DNA from: JACRBK01 sp964427955
GTDB taxonomy: Bacteria; Chloroflexota; Anaerolineae; Aggregatilineales; Aggregatilineaceae
Reading direction: 5' to 3'
Length of the DNA: 6,408 nt
Assembly: GCA_964427955.1 (NCBI GenBank)
Contig: CAYRWY010000344.1
Location: 1 to 6,408 of the forward strand
Of this stretch, positions 1 to 6,408 are shown piece after piece. Position 1 is the first letter of the stretch. The number at the start of each line of letters is the position of its first letter. The translations under genes and the position numbers were made by a program. The notes beneath the pieces were generated by a model. It had not been told where the DNA came from, made no database searches, and was given only the letters and a program-made list of their open reading frames with translations.

Positions 1-1359
1 TTGAATGCGGAACTGCTGGTCAAAGGGCTGCGAGAGGCTGCCGATACTGCCTACCGGGGTGTGATCAAACCTGTGGAGGGGACGATCCTCACCGTAGCGC
101 GCGAAGCCGCCGAAGAAGCGGAACGCGCCGCCCTGGTGACACAGGATATGATCACGATCATGGAGCGCACCGTCTCACAAGCGAAAGAAGCCCTGGAGCG
201 CACGCCGGAAATGCTGCCCATCCTCAAAAAAGCGGGCGTCGTCGATTCCGGGGGCAGCGGCCTGGTCTACATCCTCGAAGGGATTCTGCGCTACGCCAAA
301 GGCCAGGACATCGAGCTGACCCAGATCGCCGCCGCCGAAACCGAGGACCTGGCCACCGTGCTTGCGCCGGAAGACGAGATGGGCTACGGCTACGACATCC
401 AGTTCATCCTGCAAGGCGAAAACCTCGACATCAACATGGTCCGCGCCGCGATTGACCAGATGGGCTGGTCCACACTGGTCGTGGGCGACGAAGAAGCGAT
501 CAAGGTGCACGTCCATGTCCACGATCCCGGGCGTCCTCTGAGTTATGGCGCCAGCCTGGGCACCCTGAGCGATATCGTGGTCGAAAACATGCAGGAGCAA
601 TTCCACGACTACGTGCGCGAGCGCGCCCGCCAGCAGGATCACGCCGTCGGCGTCCCGGCAGGCATGGTGCACGAACAGGAAGGGCCGGAACTGGACGAGG
701 ACGACATCGGCGTGGTGTCGGTTGCCTCCGGCGATGGACTGGCGCGCGTCTTCCGCCAGCTTGGCGCGGCGGAACTGGTGATGGGCGGGCAGACCAATAA
801 CCCCAGCACGCAGGAGATCATCGACGCGATCCAACACGTGCCCACGCGCCGGGTGATCGTGCTGCCCAACAACAAGAACATCATCCTGGCGGCGGAACAA
901 GCCGCGCGGCTGATCCCGGATCGCGAGATCATCGTGCTCCCCACCCGCAGTATGCCCCAGGGCATCAGCGCGCTGCTGCCGTACGATCCCAAAGGTGATT
1001 TGCAGGAAATCGCTGAGGCGATGCTCCAGGCCAAAGACGACGTGCGAACCGGCGAGATCACGACGGCGACCCGCAGCGTCGAACTGGACGGAGTCGACGT
1101 CACCGAAGGGCAGATTATTGGGCTGGTGGACGGCAAATTGACCGTGGCCGGGGACTCCCTGAACGACGTCATGCGCGATATACTAGACCAAATGTGCTCC
1201 ACGGAGTGCGAGCTGATCACGCTGTATTATGGCAACGGGATCGCGGAGAGCGCCGCCCGGCAGATGATCGAGACGCTAGGCGAACTCTACCCGGACCAGG
1301 AATTCGAGCTGGTCTACGGGGGACAGCCGCACTACCACTATATTTTGAGTGTTGAATAG
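1..1359 (+). CDS. fakA: Fatty acid kinase FakA-like protein (DAK2/YloV family), 5'-truncated by window edge
   Basis: This is the ATP-dependent kinase subunit that phosphorylates fatty acids held by a FakB (DegV) partner; it is cytoplasmic. The 452 visible residues begin inside the DhaL/DAK2 nucleotide-binding domain. PVEGTILTVAREAA lies at about residues 24-37 and the GVVDSGGSG loop at 79-87. A middle domain follows (about 100-215) with the HVHVHDPG motif, His170, His172 and His174. The C-terminal FakB-like domain (about 235-452) has GGQTNNPST at 262-270 and LPNNKN at 288-293. Family members are usually about 550 residues, so roughly 100 are missing upstream. The TTG at base 1 is therefore probably an internal Leu codon, not the start. 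Asp132 in GYGYD sits where characterised FakA proteins have Cys (GYCTE-type motif). Two DegV genes follow, the expected partner family. The family is near certain; fatty acid kinase activity is inferred from family and context. Confidence 0.93.
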   Translation: MNAELLVKGLREAADTAYRGVIKPVEGTILTVAREAAEEAERAALVTQDMITIMERTVSQAKEALERTPEMLPILKKAGVVDSGGSGLVYILEGILRYAKGQDIELTQIAAAETEDLATVLAPEDEMGYGYDIQFILQGENLDINMVRAAIDQMGWSTLVVGDEEAIKVHVHVHDPGRPLSYGASLGTLSDIVVENMQEQFHDYVRERARQQDHAVGVPAGMVHEQEGPELDEDDIGVVSVASGDGLARVFRQLGAAELVMGGQTNNPSTQEIIDAIQHVPTRRVIVLPNNKNIILAAEQAARLIPDREIIVLPTRSMPQGISALLPYDPKGDLQEIAEAMLQAKDDVRTGEITTATRSVELDGVDVTEGQIIGLVDGKLTVAGDSLNDVMRDILDQMCSTECELITLYYGNGIAESAARQMIETLGELYPDQEFELVYGGQPHYHYILSVE

Positions 1360-1370
1360 CTTGACAGCGG

Positions 1371-1377
1371 GGAGGGG
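1371..1377 (+). promoter_or_regulatory. Shine-Dalgarno deciding a TTG start
   Basis: GGAGGGG stands seven bases after GGAGG before TTG at 1383. It decides the start of the first DegV gene. The nearer ATG at 1378 is in another frame, and the next in-frame Met is codon 55, which would delete the conserved N-terminal TDSS motif. Confidence 0.8.
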
Positions 1378-1382
1378 ATGTT

Positions 1383-2252
1383 TTGGGTAAGGTTCGCATC
1401 GTTACGGACAGCTCGGCTCATTTCCTGAACCCGGAAATCGTCACACGCTATGGCATCCAGGTTATCCCCCTCACGGTGTACCTGGGAACGCAGGCCTTCC
1501 GCGAAGGCGTCGATCTGGACGCGGACGCCTTCTTCCGGCTGGCGATGCGCGGCGGTCCGACGGCCAAGCTGGATGCGCCCCCGGTGGAGAACTTCGCCGA
1601 GGTCTACCGCCGTCTGAACCGGGAATCGACACAGATCCTTTCGCTGCACCTGTCGCGCCAGATCAGCACCACGTGGGATCACGCCCGCGCCGCCAGCAAA
1701 ACCCTGCTGGGTCGCTGCGAGATCGCGGTCGTCGACTCGATGACGATGGGGGCCGGGCTGGCGGTGCTAGTCGAAAAAGCCGCAGAAATGGCCGAACAGG
1801 GGATGGACCTGAACGACATCGTGCGAGAGATCCGCGCCATGATCCCGCGCGTGTATTCGGTGTTCTACGTCGATTCCCTGGACTACCTGCATTACAACGG
1901 GCTGCTCAGCGAAGCCCAATCGATCCTGGGCACCATGCTCGACATCAAGCCCTTCCTGACGATTGAGGAAGGCGAGCTGATCCCGATGGAAAAGGTCCGC
2001 ACCCAGGCCCAGGCGATTGACAAGCTGGTCGAATTCGTCACCGAATTTGGCGTGATCGAAAAGCTGGTGATCATACATAATTCGCCCTACCCCACGGAAA
2101 AAACGCGGACACTGCAAGAACGGCTGGCCGCCGAACTGCCCCGGCGCGACTTTCCGCTCATGATGTACGGGCCGAGCGTCGCCTCGCTGATCGGACCGGA
2201 TGGCATGGGCATCGTCGTCTATGAAGGTGAAGAGACCGAGGACGATCTCTAA
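1383..2252 (+). CDS. DegV/FakB family lipid-binding protein, divergent paralogue
   Basis: DegV-family proteins bind a fatty acid in a deep pocket and present its carboxylate to FakA for phosphorylation. This 289-residue protein has the family's usual length and landmarks: IVTDSS at 6-11, VVDS at 117-120, LDIKPFL at 186-192 and KVRT at 204-207. TTG is chosen as start because of the Shine-Dalgarno and because the protein then opens with MGKVRIVTDSS, as expected. The ligand-end residues differ from the usual pattern. Ser95 in ISTTW matches the LSGTY serine. The TSQPS-type segment reads KLDAPP at 62-67. The C-terminal HxGPG motif reads LIGPDG with Leu269 where His is expected. The gene follows fakA by 23 bases and its stop overlaps the next DegV start. 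Its ligand cannot be told from sequence; it may be a FakB with unusual specificity, or a non-catalytic partner. Family certain, function uncertain. Confidence 0.93.
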   Translation: MGKVRIVTDSSAHFLNPEIVTRYGIQVIPLTVYLGTQAFREGVDLDADAFFRLAMRGGPTAKLDAPPVENFAEVYRRLNRESTQILSLHLSRQISTTWDHARAASKTLLGRCEIAVVDSMTMGAGLAVLVEKAAEMAEQGMDLNDIVREIRAMIPRVYSVFYVDSLDYLHYNGLLSEAQSILGTMLDIKPFLTIEEGELIPMEKVRTQAQAIDKLVEFVTEFGVIEKLVIIHNSPYPTEKTRTLQERLAAELPRRDFPLMMYGPSVASLIGPDGMGIVVYEGEETEDDL

Positions 2253-2254
2253 TG
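2250..2254 (+). promoter_or_regulatory. TAATG stop-start overlap between the two DegV genes
   Basis: The TAA stop of the first DegV gene shares its last A with the ATG of the second. This arrangement is commonly linked to translational coupling, so the two proteins are probably made in related amounts. A modest GAGGA at 2238-2242, nine bases before the ATG, lies inside the upstream coding region. Confidence 0.75.
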
Positions 2255-3103
2255 TCACGCTTTGTGATTATCACCGACAGCACGTGCGATTTGCCCCCGG
2301 AATGGATACAGCGGTACGACATTCGGGTCGTGCCTACCTACGTCCAGTTCGGGCTGGAGAGCCTGGCCGACGATGGGGTCGAACTCACCCGGCGCGACTT
2401 TTACCAACGCCTGAGCACGTCCTCCGTCCTGCCGACCACGGCGGCCCCCTCGCTGGGGCAAACCAAGATCGTCATGGAACAGGCCATCAAAGACGGCGAT
2501 CACGTATTGGGTATCACCGCTCCGGCCAAACTGAGCAGCATCTATAACTCGTTCCGGCTCGCCGCGGAACAAGTAGCTCCGGACCGCATCACCTTGATCG
2601 ACAGTGGAATGCTCACGATGGGGCTGGGCTGGCTGGTCGTCATGGCGGCGGAGATGGCGCAGCATGGCGCGTCGCTCCAGGACATCCGAAGCGCGGTCGA
2701 ACGGACGCGCCGCCGGACGTACATCTGGGCCGCGCTCAGCACCCTGGAATATCTGCGGCGCAGCGGACGGGTGAGCTGGGCCGCCGCCATCGTCGGCGAG
2801 TTCTTCCAAATTCGCCCCGTAGTCCGCCTCTACAACAGCGAAGTCACCTCGGCCACCCGGGTGCGGACTTTCCAGCGGTCATTCCAGACCCTGGTAGACC
2901 TGGCCCACCGGGCAGCCCCGCTCGAACGGCTGGCTGTGCTGCATACCAACTACCGGGAAGGCGCAGAGCGGCTCTGCGAGACGTTGTCGGACATTCACCC
3001 GGCTCATGAACGAGTCATCGTCGATGTCACGCCGGTCATTGGCGTGCACGTAGGACCCAATGGGTTGGGCCTCGCCCTGATTTCAAAAGAGTCACAGGAT
3101 TAA
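2252..3103 (+). CDS. DegV/FakB family fatty acid-binding protein, canonical paralogue
   Basis: This 283-residue DegV protein is the likely fatty acid carrier partner of the FakA-like kinase encoded upstream. It keeps the expected family signatures: IITDST at 6-11, PTTAAPS at 61-67 (TSQPS-type), LSSIY at 94-98 with Ser95 at the LSGTY serine position, LIDS at 115-118, the EYLRRSGRVS helix at 166-175, a VRT motif at 204-206 and GVHVGPNGLG at 264-273 with His266. By family knowledge, the Thr, Ser and His of these motifs line the site that holds the fatty acid carboxylate. The start ATG is fixed by the TAATG overlap and by the near N-terminal TDST motif. recG begins five bases after the stop. Which fatty acid it binds cannot be read from sequence. 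The old name DegV has no established degradative role. Confidence 0.94.
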   Translation: MSRFVIITDSTCDLPPEWIQRYDIRVVPTYVQFGLESLADDGVELTRRDFYQRLSTSSVLPTTAAPSLGQTKIVMEQAIKDGDHVLGITAPAKLSSIYNSFRLAAEQVAPDRITLIDSGMLTMGLGWLVVMAAEMAQHGASLQDIRSAVERTRRRTYIWAALSTLEYLRRSGRVSWAAAIVGEFFQIRPVVRLYNSEVTSATRVRTFQRSFQTLVDLAHRAAPLERLAVLHTNYREGAERLCETLSDIHPAHERVIVDVTPVIGVHVGPNGLGLALISKESQD

Positions 3104-3108
3104 TCCCT

Positions 3109-5805
3109 ATGCCGTCGGCATTAGAAACCCTGGTCAAAATCTTAAAGCTCGAACAGGAAACCGGTTACAAGAACACCGCGGTGATCGGCGGCCTGAATTC
3201 CTTCGCCCAGCACTGGAGTGCGGACGCCCACCAGCAGGCCAAACGCCCTGAGCATCACCAGCTCGTGGACGAACTGGTCTTCTGCCTGGAGCAGTACGAC
3301 GAGACCGGATCGCGTCACGAAGCGGTCAAATACATGTTGGGGCGGATCATGGGGCGGGTGCCACCGCGCAGCGATCTCCCGGCCTTTAGCAGCTATGTCC
3401 CTCCGGCGGAGCCGCCCGCACCGGTCAGGGTGGAGCCTCCCCCCAGACCGGAAGAGAGTGTCGAGCGCAGGAAAGAAAAACCGCGCGAACGGGAGCGAGA
3501 ACGACCGACCGCCCCCCCGGCACGGGCTGAACGCCCCAAGCCCGCGCCGAAGGTCGAAAAAGAGGATGATGAATTCGAGGATGCGGACGAGGTCGCAGAA
3601 CACGACCTGGAAGCCTTCGAAGCAGACGACGACTACCAGCCCCGCACCGCGGCACCCTCGCCCGTTGCCCAGCGCCCGGTCGGGCCGCCGCCGCGCCGAC
3701 CACGCCGCAGCCCGTTGGCGGACGACGAAGTGACCCAGCGGAGGAACGAATTGCAGTCGCCGGTCGAGACGCTGCCCAAAGTCGGGGCCAAGATGGCGGA
3801 AAAGCTCGACAAGGTGGGGATTCACACGGTCGAAGAAATGCTGTTCACCTTCCCCCGCCGGTACGACGATTACACCCGAATGCGGCCCCTCAACCGCTTG
3901 CAGCCGGGCGAAATCGTCACGGTGGTGGGCGAAGTGCGGAGCATCGTCAAGAAGACCGGCAAAGGCGGGCAACCGTTTCTGCTGATGGTCGTCGATGACG
4001 GTACCGGACTGCTGCAAGTCTCGTTCTTCGGCCAGATCTGGCTCCAGCGGCAGTTCAAGCGCGGCAGCCAGATCGTGCTGAGCGGCGACGTGGAAATGTT
4101 CCGGGGCCAGTTGATGATGACCAACCCCGAATGGGAAATGCTGGAACGTGACAACCTGCACACCAGCCGGATCGTGCCGGTCTACCCGCTGACCAAAGGG
4201 CTGTCCGCGCGCACGATGCGCCGCCTGATGAACCAGACGGTGGATCGCTGGAAAGAGCGTATCCCGGACTACCTGCCGGAGAGTGTGCTGGATCGCACGG
4301 ACATGCCCGATCTGGGCTGGGCGCTGGCCCAGGCGCACTTCCCCGACTCGTTCGACTGGCTGGAACACGCCCGCCGCCGCCTGAGCTTCGACGAGCTGTT
4401 CATCTTCCAGATGCAGATGCTGTCGCACCGGCGCGACTGGCAGTCCGCGCCCGGACAGCCGCTGCACGTTGCCGACGAGTGGCTGGACCAGTTCCTCGGC
4501 ACGCTGCCGTATGCCCTGACCGCGGCGCAGCGGCGCGCGCTGGACGACATCCGCGCCGACATCAGCCAGGACAAGCCGATGAACCGGCTGCTGCAAGGCG
4601 ATGTCGGATCGGGGAAAACCGTCGTCGCCGCCACGGCGCTGGCGATGGCGGTACAGAATGGCAAACAGGCCGCACTGATGGTCCCGACCAGCATCCTGGC
4701 CGAGCAGCACGCCCGCAGCGTGGGACGGCTGCTGCGCCAGTCGCCGGGCGGGGAGTCGATCCAGGTCCGGCTGCTCACGGGGAATACCAGCGAGTCCGAG
4801 CGCCAGGAGATTTATGCCGGGCTGGCCGATGGCAGCATCCAGGTCGCGATCGGCACGCACGCGCTGATCCAGGAAGGCGTCACTTTCCACGATCTGGCGC
4901 TGGCGGTCGTGGACGAACAGCACCGCTTCGGCGTCGAGCAGCGCGGAATGCTGCGCGGCAAAGGCACACACCCGCACCTGCTGGTGATGACCGCCACGCC
5001 GATCCCTCGCACGCTGGCCCTGACCATGTATGCCGACCTCGATCTGAGCGTGATCGACGAGATGCCGCCGGGCCGCACGCCCATCGACACCCGCGTCCTG
5101 CGCCCGGTCGAACGCGAGCGCGCTTACGGCTTCGTCCAGTCCCAGGTCGAAAAGGGGCGGCAGGTCTTCATCGTCTATCCCCTGGTCGAAACGTCGGACA
5201 AACTGGAAGACGTCGGTGCGGCGGTGAACGAGTATGAACGGCTGCAAAAACAGGTCTTTCCTCACCGGCGCGTGGGCCTGCTGCATGGCCGGATGCGTCC
5301 CGCCGAAAAGGACGAGATCATGCTCAAGTTCGCCGCGGGCGAGATCGACGTACTCGTCTCGACCTCGGTGGTCGAAGTCGGCATCGACGTCCCCAACGCC
5401 AGCGTGATCCTGATCGAAAATGCCGACCGCTTCGGGCTGGCGCAGCTTCACCAGTTCCGCGGACGGGTCGGGCGCGGCGAGCATCCTTCTTTCTGCCTGC
5501 TGGTGTCGGGATCGTCCACGCCGGAAGCCGAACAGCGGCTCAAGGCGATGGAAGAGACGACCGACGGCTTCAAGCTGGCCGAGATCGATTGGGAAATGCG
5601 CGGACCGGGCGATCTGCTCGGCGCGCAGCAGAGCGGGACCAGCCGCTTCCGGCTGGCCGAATTGATGAACCCGAAGCTGGTCGAACTCGCCCAGCGTGAG
5701 GCACGTACCGTCTATGCCGAGGACCCCACCCTCGCCCAACCCGAACATCATCTGCTGGCGCAGCGCATCCAGGTGCTGCTGGGCCAACAGACCGACATCA
5801 GTTAG
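3109..5805 (+). CDS. recG: ATP-dependent DNA helicase RecG with extended N-terminus
   Basis: RecG is a monomeric superfamily 2 DNA translocase that reverses stalled forks and remodels branched recombination intermediates. From about residue 214 the protein is standard RecG: wedge domain with LPKVGAKMAEKL (222-233) and an OB fold from about 266. Helicase motifs follow: Walker A GDVGSGKT 497-504 (Lys503), DEQH box 602-605, TATPIPRT 628-635, LHGRM 725-729, EVGIDVPN 756-763 and QLHQFRGRVGRG 779-790. The RGPGDLLG segment further on belongs to the translocation region. E. coli RecG is about 693 residues; this one has 898. The surplus is an N-terminal, probably helical domain (1-85, with NTAVIGGLNSF at 22-32) and a low-complexity linker (about 86-212). 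ATG is preceded by AGGA at 3096-3099, nine bases away, and the first domain lies in the same open frame, so the extension looks genuine. The gene starts five bases after the second DegV gene. Confidence 0.97.
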   Translation: MPSALETLVKILKLEQETGYKNTAVIGGLNSFAQHWSADAHQQAKRPEHHQLVDELVFCLEQYDETGSRHEAVKYMLGRIMGRVPPRSDLPAFSSYVPPAEPPAPVRVEPPPRPEESVERRKEKPRERERERPTAPPARAERPKPAPKVEKEDDEFEDADEVAEHDLEAFEADDDYQPRTAAPSPVAQRPVGPPPRRPRRSPLADDEVTQRRNELQSPVETLPKVGAKMAEKLDKVGIHTVEEMLFTFPRRYDDYTRMRPLNRLQPGEIVTVVGEVRSIVKKTGKGGQPFLLMVVDDGTGLLQVSFFGQIWLQRQFKRGSQIVLSGDVEMFRGQLMMTNPEWEMLERDNLHTSRIVPVYPLTKGLSARTMRRLMNQTVDRWKERIPDYLPESVLDRTDMPDLGWALAQAHFPDSFDWLEHARRRLSFDELFIFQMQMLSHRRDWQSAPGQPLHVADEWLDQFLGTLPYALTAAQRRALDDIRADISQDKPMNRLLQGDVGSGKTVVAATALAMAVQNGKQAALMVPTSILAEQHARSVGRLLRQSPGGESIQVRLLTGNTSESERQEIYAGLADGSIQVAIGTHALIQEGVTFHDLALAVVDEQHRFGVEQRGMLRGKGTHPHLLVMTATPIPRTLALTMYADLDLSVIDEMPPGRTPIDTRVLRPVERERAYGFVQSQVEKGRQVFIVYPLVETSDKLEDVGAAVNEYERLQKQVFPHRRVGLLHGRMRPAEKDEIMLKFAAGEIDVLVSTSVVEVGIDVPNASVILIENADRFGLAQLHQFRGRVGRGEHPSFCLLVSGSSTPEAEQRLKAMEETTDGFKLAEIDWEMRGPGDLLGAQQSGTSRFRLAELMNPKLVELAQREARTVYAEDPTLAQPEHHLLAQRIQVLLGQQTDIS

Positions 5806-5822
5806 GGAGTACAAAAGTACCC
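5804..5822 (+). promoter_or_regulatory. coaD ribosome binding site with small overlapping hairpin
   Basis: AGGGAG at 5804-5809 overlaps the recG stop and is 13 bases from the coaD ATG, longer than usual. GTAC (5809-5812) and GTAC (5817-5820) can pair around an AAAA loop. With A5808 bulged, GG (5806-5807) can also pair with CC (5821-5822). This weak hairpin could mask the site or shorten the effective spacing. The pairing is visible in sequence; any role is inference. Confidence 0.4.
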
Positions 5823-6365
5823 ATGCGTCAGGATCATATTTGTTGTGCTATCTTGCCCGGTTCGTTCAACCCGATCCATTACGGTCATATCGACATCGCC
5901 AAGCGAGCGCTGCGGATGTTCGACGAGGTGATCATCGCCGTCTACGTCCACCCTGGAAAGCCACGCCTGTTCACCGGCGACGAGCGAATGGCCCTGATTC
6001 GCGAAGCCCTGAAAGATGAGCCGCGCATCCAAGTTGCGTCATATAACAAATTGACTGTAGACTATGCGCGAGAAGTGGGCGCACAGGCTATCATACGCGG
6101 GCTGCGCGTCTTTTCGGATTTCGAGCTTGAATTCCGTATGGCGCTGGCCAACCGGCGGTTAGCTCCCGAAATTGAGATCGTCAATTTCATCTCCGCCGAA
6201 GAACATTTACATATCAGTTCCAGTACCATCCGCGAGATCGCGTCTTTGGGTGGAGACGTTTCGTTCATGACCCCGCCGCATGTCGAGCAAGCGCTCCGGC
6301 AGCGGTTCAAGGAACTCCACGAGCAGGGCGTAACCTCGTCGTTTATGGTCAGTTTAAACGACTAG
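5823..6365 (+). CDS. coaD: Phosphopantetheine adenylyltransferase (PPAT)
   Basis: CoaD transfers AMP from ATP to 4'-phosphopantetheine, giving dephospho-CoA, the penultimate step of CoA synthesis in the cytoplasm. The 180-residue protein has the nucleotidyltransferase fold signatures: PGSFNPIHYGH at 12-22, Lys46 in HPGK (equivalent to E. coli Lys42), DYA at 80-82, IIRGLR at 90-95 (Arg92, Arg95), SDFELEF at 98-104, NRRLAPE at 110-116 and ISSSTIREIA at 131-140. RGLR and ISSS together mark CoaD rather than the related NadD. It is slightly longer than the usual 160 or so residues, with about five extra at the N-terminus and a short C-terminal tail. Oddities are HxGH in place of the usual TxGH, Asn16 for the common Asp (GSFDP), and Thr78 in a normally hydrophobic LL/LM position. 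ATG at 5823 is the only Met before the motif. It lies 17 bases after recG, apparently in the same operon. Confidence 0.95.
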   Translation: MRQDHICCAILPGSFNPIHYGHIDIAKRALRMFDEVIIAVYVHPGKPRLFTGDERMALIREALKDEPRIQVASYNKLTVDYAREVGAQAIIRGLRVFSDFELEFRMALANRRLAPEIEIVNFISAEEHLHISSSTIREIASLGGDVSFMTPPHVEQALRQRFKELHEQGVTSSFMVSLND

Positions 6366-6369
6366 CGTC

Positions 6370-6376
6370 GGGAGGG
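6370..6376 (+). promoter_or_regulatory. Shine-Dalgarno for the gene after coaD
   Basis: GGGAGGG, with core GGAGG at 6371-6375, lies six bases before GTG at 6382. This is near-ideal spacing and is the main evidence that a gene starts there. Confidence 0.75.
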
Positions 6377-6381
6377 CAGCA

Positions 6382-6408
6382 GTGGACATACAACATTTGG
6401 TGGATCGT
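6382..6408 (+). CDS. Start of an unidentified downstream gene, cut by window edge
   Basis: GTG at 6382 behind a strong Shine-Dalgarno opens a frame reading MDIQHLVDR to the last base, with no stop. It begins 16 bases after coaD on the same strand, so it is probably the next operon member. Nine residues are too few to assign a family. The opening resembles small helical proteins of unknown function that I recall starting MDI-x-x-LVDRLE in Chloroflexota, but this is a weak recollection. The start is fairly secure; the product is unknown. Confidence 0.65.

Noticed and set aside
175..900. 241-codon minus-strand frame opposite fakA
   Set aside because: Low-complexity Asp/His/Val-rich translation without family motifs, lying fully inside a conserved gene; a codon-bias shadow.
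1179..1184. TATACT resembling a -10 box inside fakA
   Set aside because: No -35-like sequence at the right distance, and it lies in conserved coding sequence about 200 bases before the next gene.
1361..1366. TTGACA matching the -35 consensus between fakA and the first DegV gene
   Set aside because: At 17 bases downstream the sequence is TGGGTA, already inside the DegV coding region, with no usable -10 box. Likely chance.
1378..1380. ATG as alternative start of the first DegV gene
   Set aside because: It is in a different frame from the DegV reading frame and overlaps the Shine-Dalgarno region.
4479..5237. 252-codon plus-strand frame inside recG
   Set aside because: Out-of-frame reading through the core helicase motifs of RecG; Arg/Gly/Ala-rich nonsense translation.
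3142..5814. 890-codon open frame on the minus strand opposite recG
   Set aside because: It mirrors a clearly conserved RecG gene; its His, Gln and Arg-rich translation has no recognisable motif. Long antisense frames are common opposite GC-rich genes with strong codon bias.

Overview
This window is a compact, single-direction stretch of bacterial chromosome, GC-rich by eye (roughly 60% or a little more; not computed). It carries four complete genes and two cut off by the window edges, all on the + strand. The genes are separated by at most 23 bases or overlap, which is the layout of one operon. The order is fatty acid kinase (fakA/yloV-type), two DegV/FakB-type lipid-binding proteins, a long recG, coaD and the start of a further gene. 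Together with the extended RecG N-terminus and the style of the proteins, this suggests a member of the Chloroflexota, perhaps Anaerolineae-like. That placement is inferred from recalled family features, not from a search.

Region by region: 1-1359 is the 3' part of a FakA-like kinase, with about 100 N-terminal residues outside the window. 1383-2252 is a divergent DegV protein starting at TTG behind a strong Shine-Dalgarno. 2252-3103 is a second, canonical DegV protein that overlaps the first by one base (TAATG). 3109-5805 encodes an 898-residue RecG helicase with an extra helical N-terminal domain and a long charged, proline-rich linker. 5823-6365 encodes phosphopantetheine adenylyltransferase (CoaD). 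6382 to the end holds the first nine codons of another gene. No gap exceeds 25 bases. I saw no tRNA, rRNA, CRISPR, mobile element, convincing promoter or terminator.

Functionally, FakA plus DegV/FakB proteins phosphorylate protein-bound fatty acids, giving acyl-phosphate for phospholipid synthesis. CoaD makes dephospho-CoA for CoA, the other acyl carrier route. RecG remodels stalled replication forks and recombination intermediates; its place here looks like housekeeping gene packing rather than a shared pathway. I see no new defence or mobile system. The points worth a second look are residue-level: loss of the usual ligand-binding residues in the first DegV protein, Asp in place of a metal-site Cys in FakA, an HxGH motif in CoaD, and the RecG extension. 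A small hairpin can also form over the coaD ribosome binding site.
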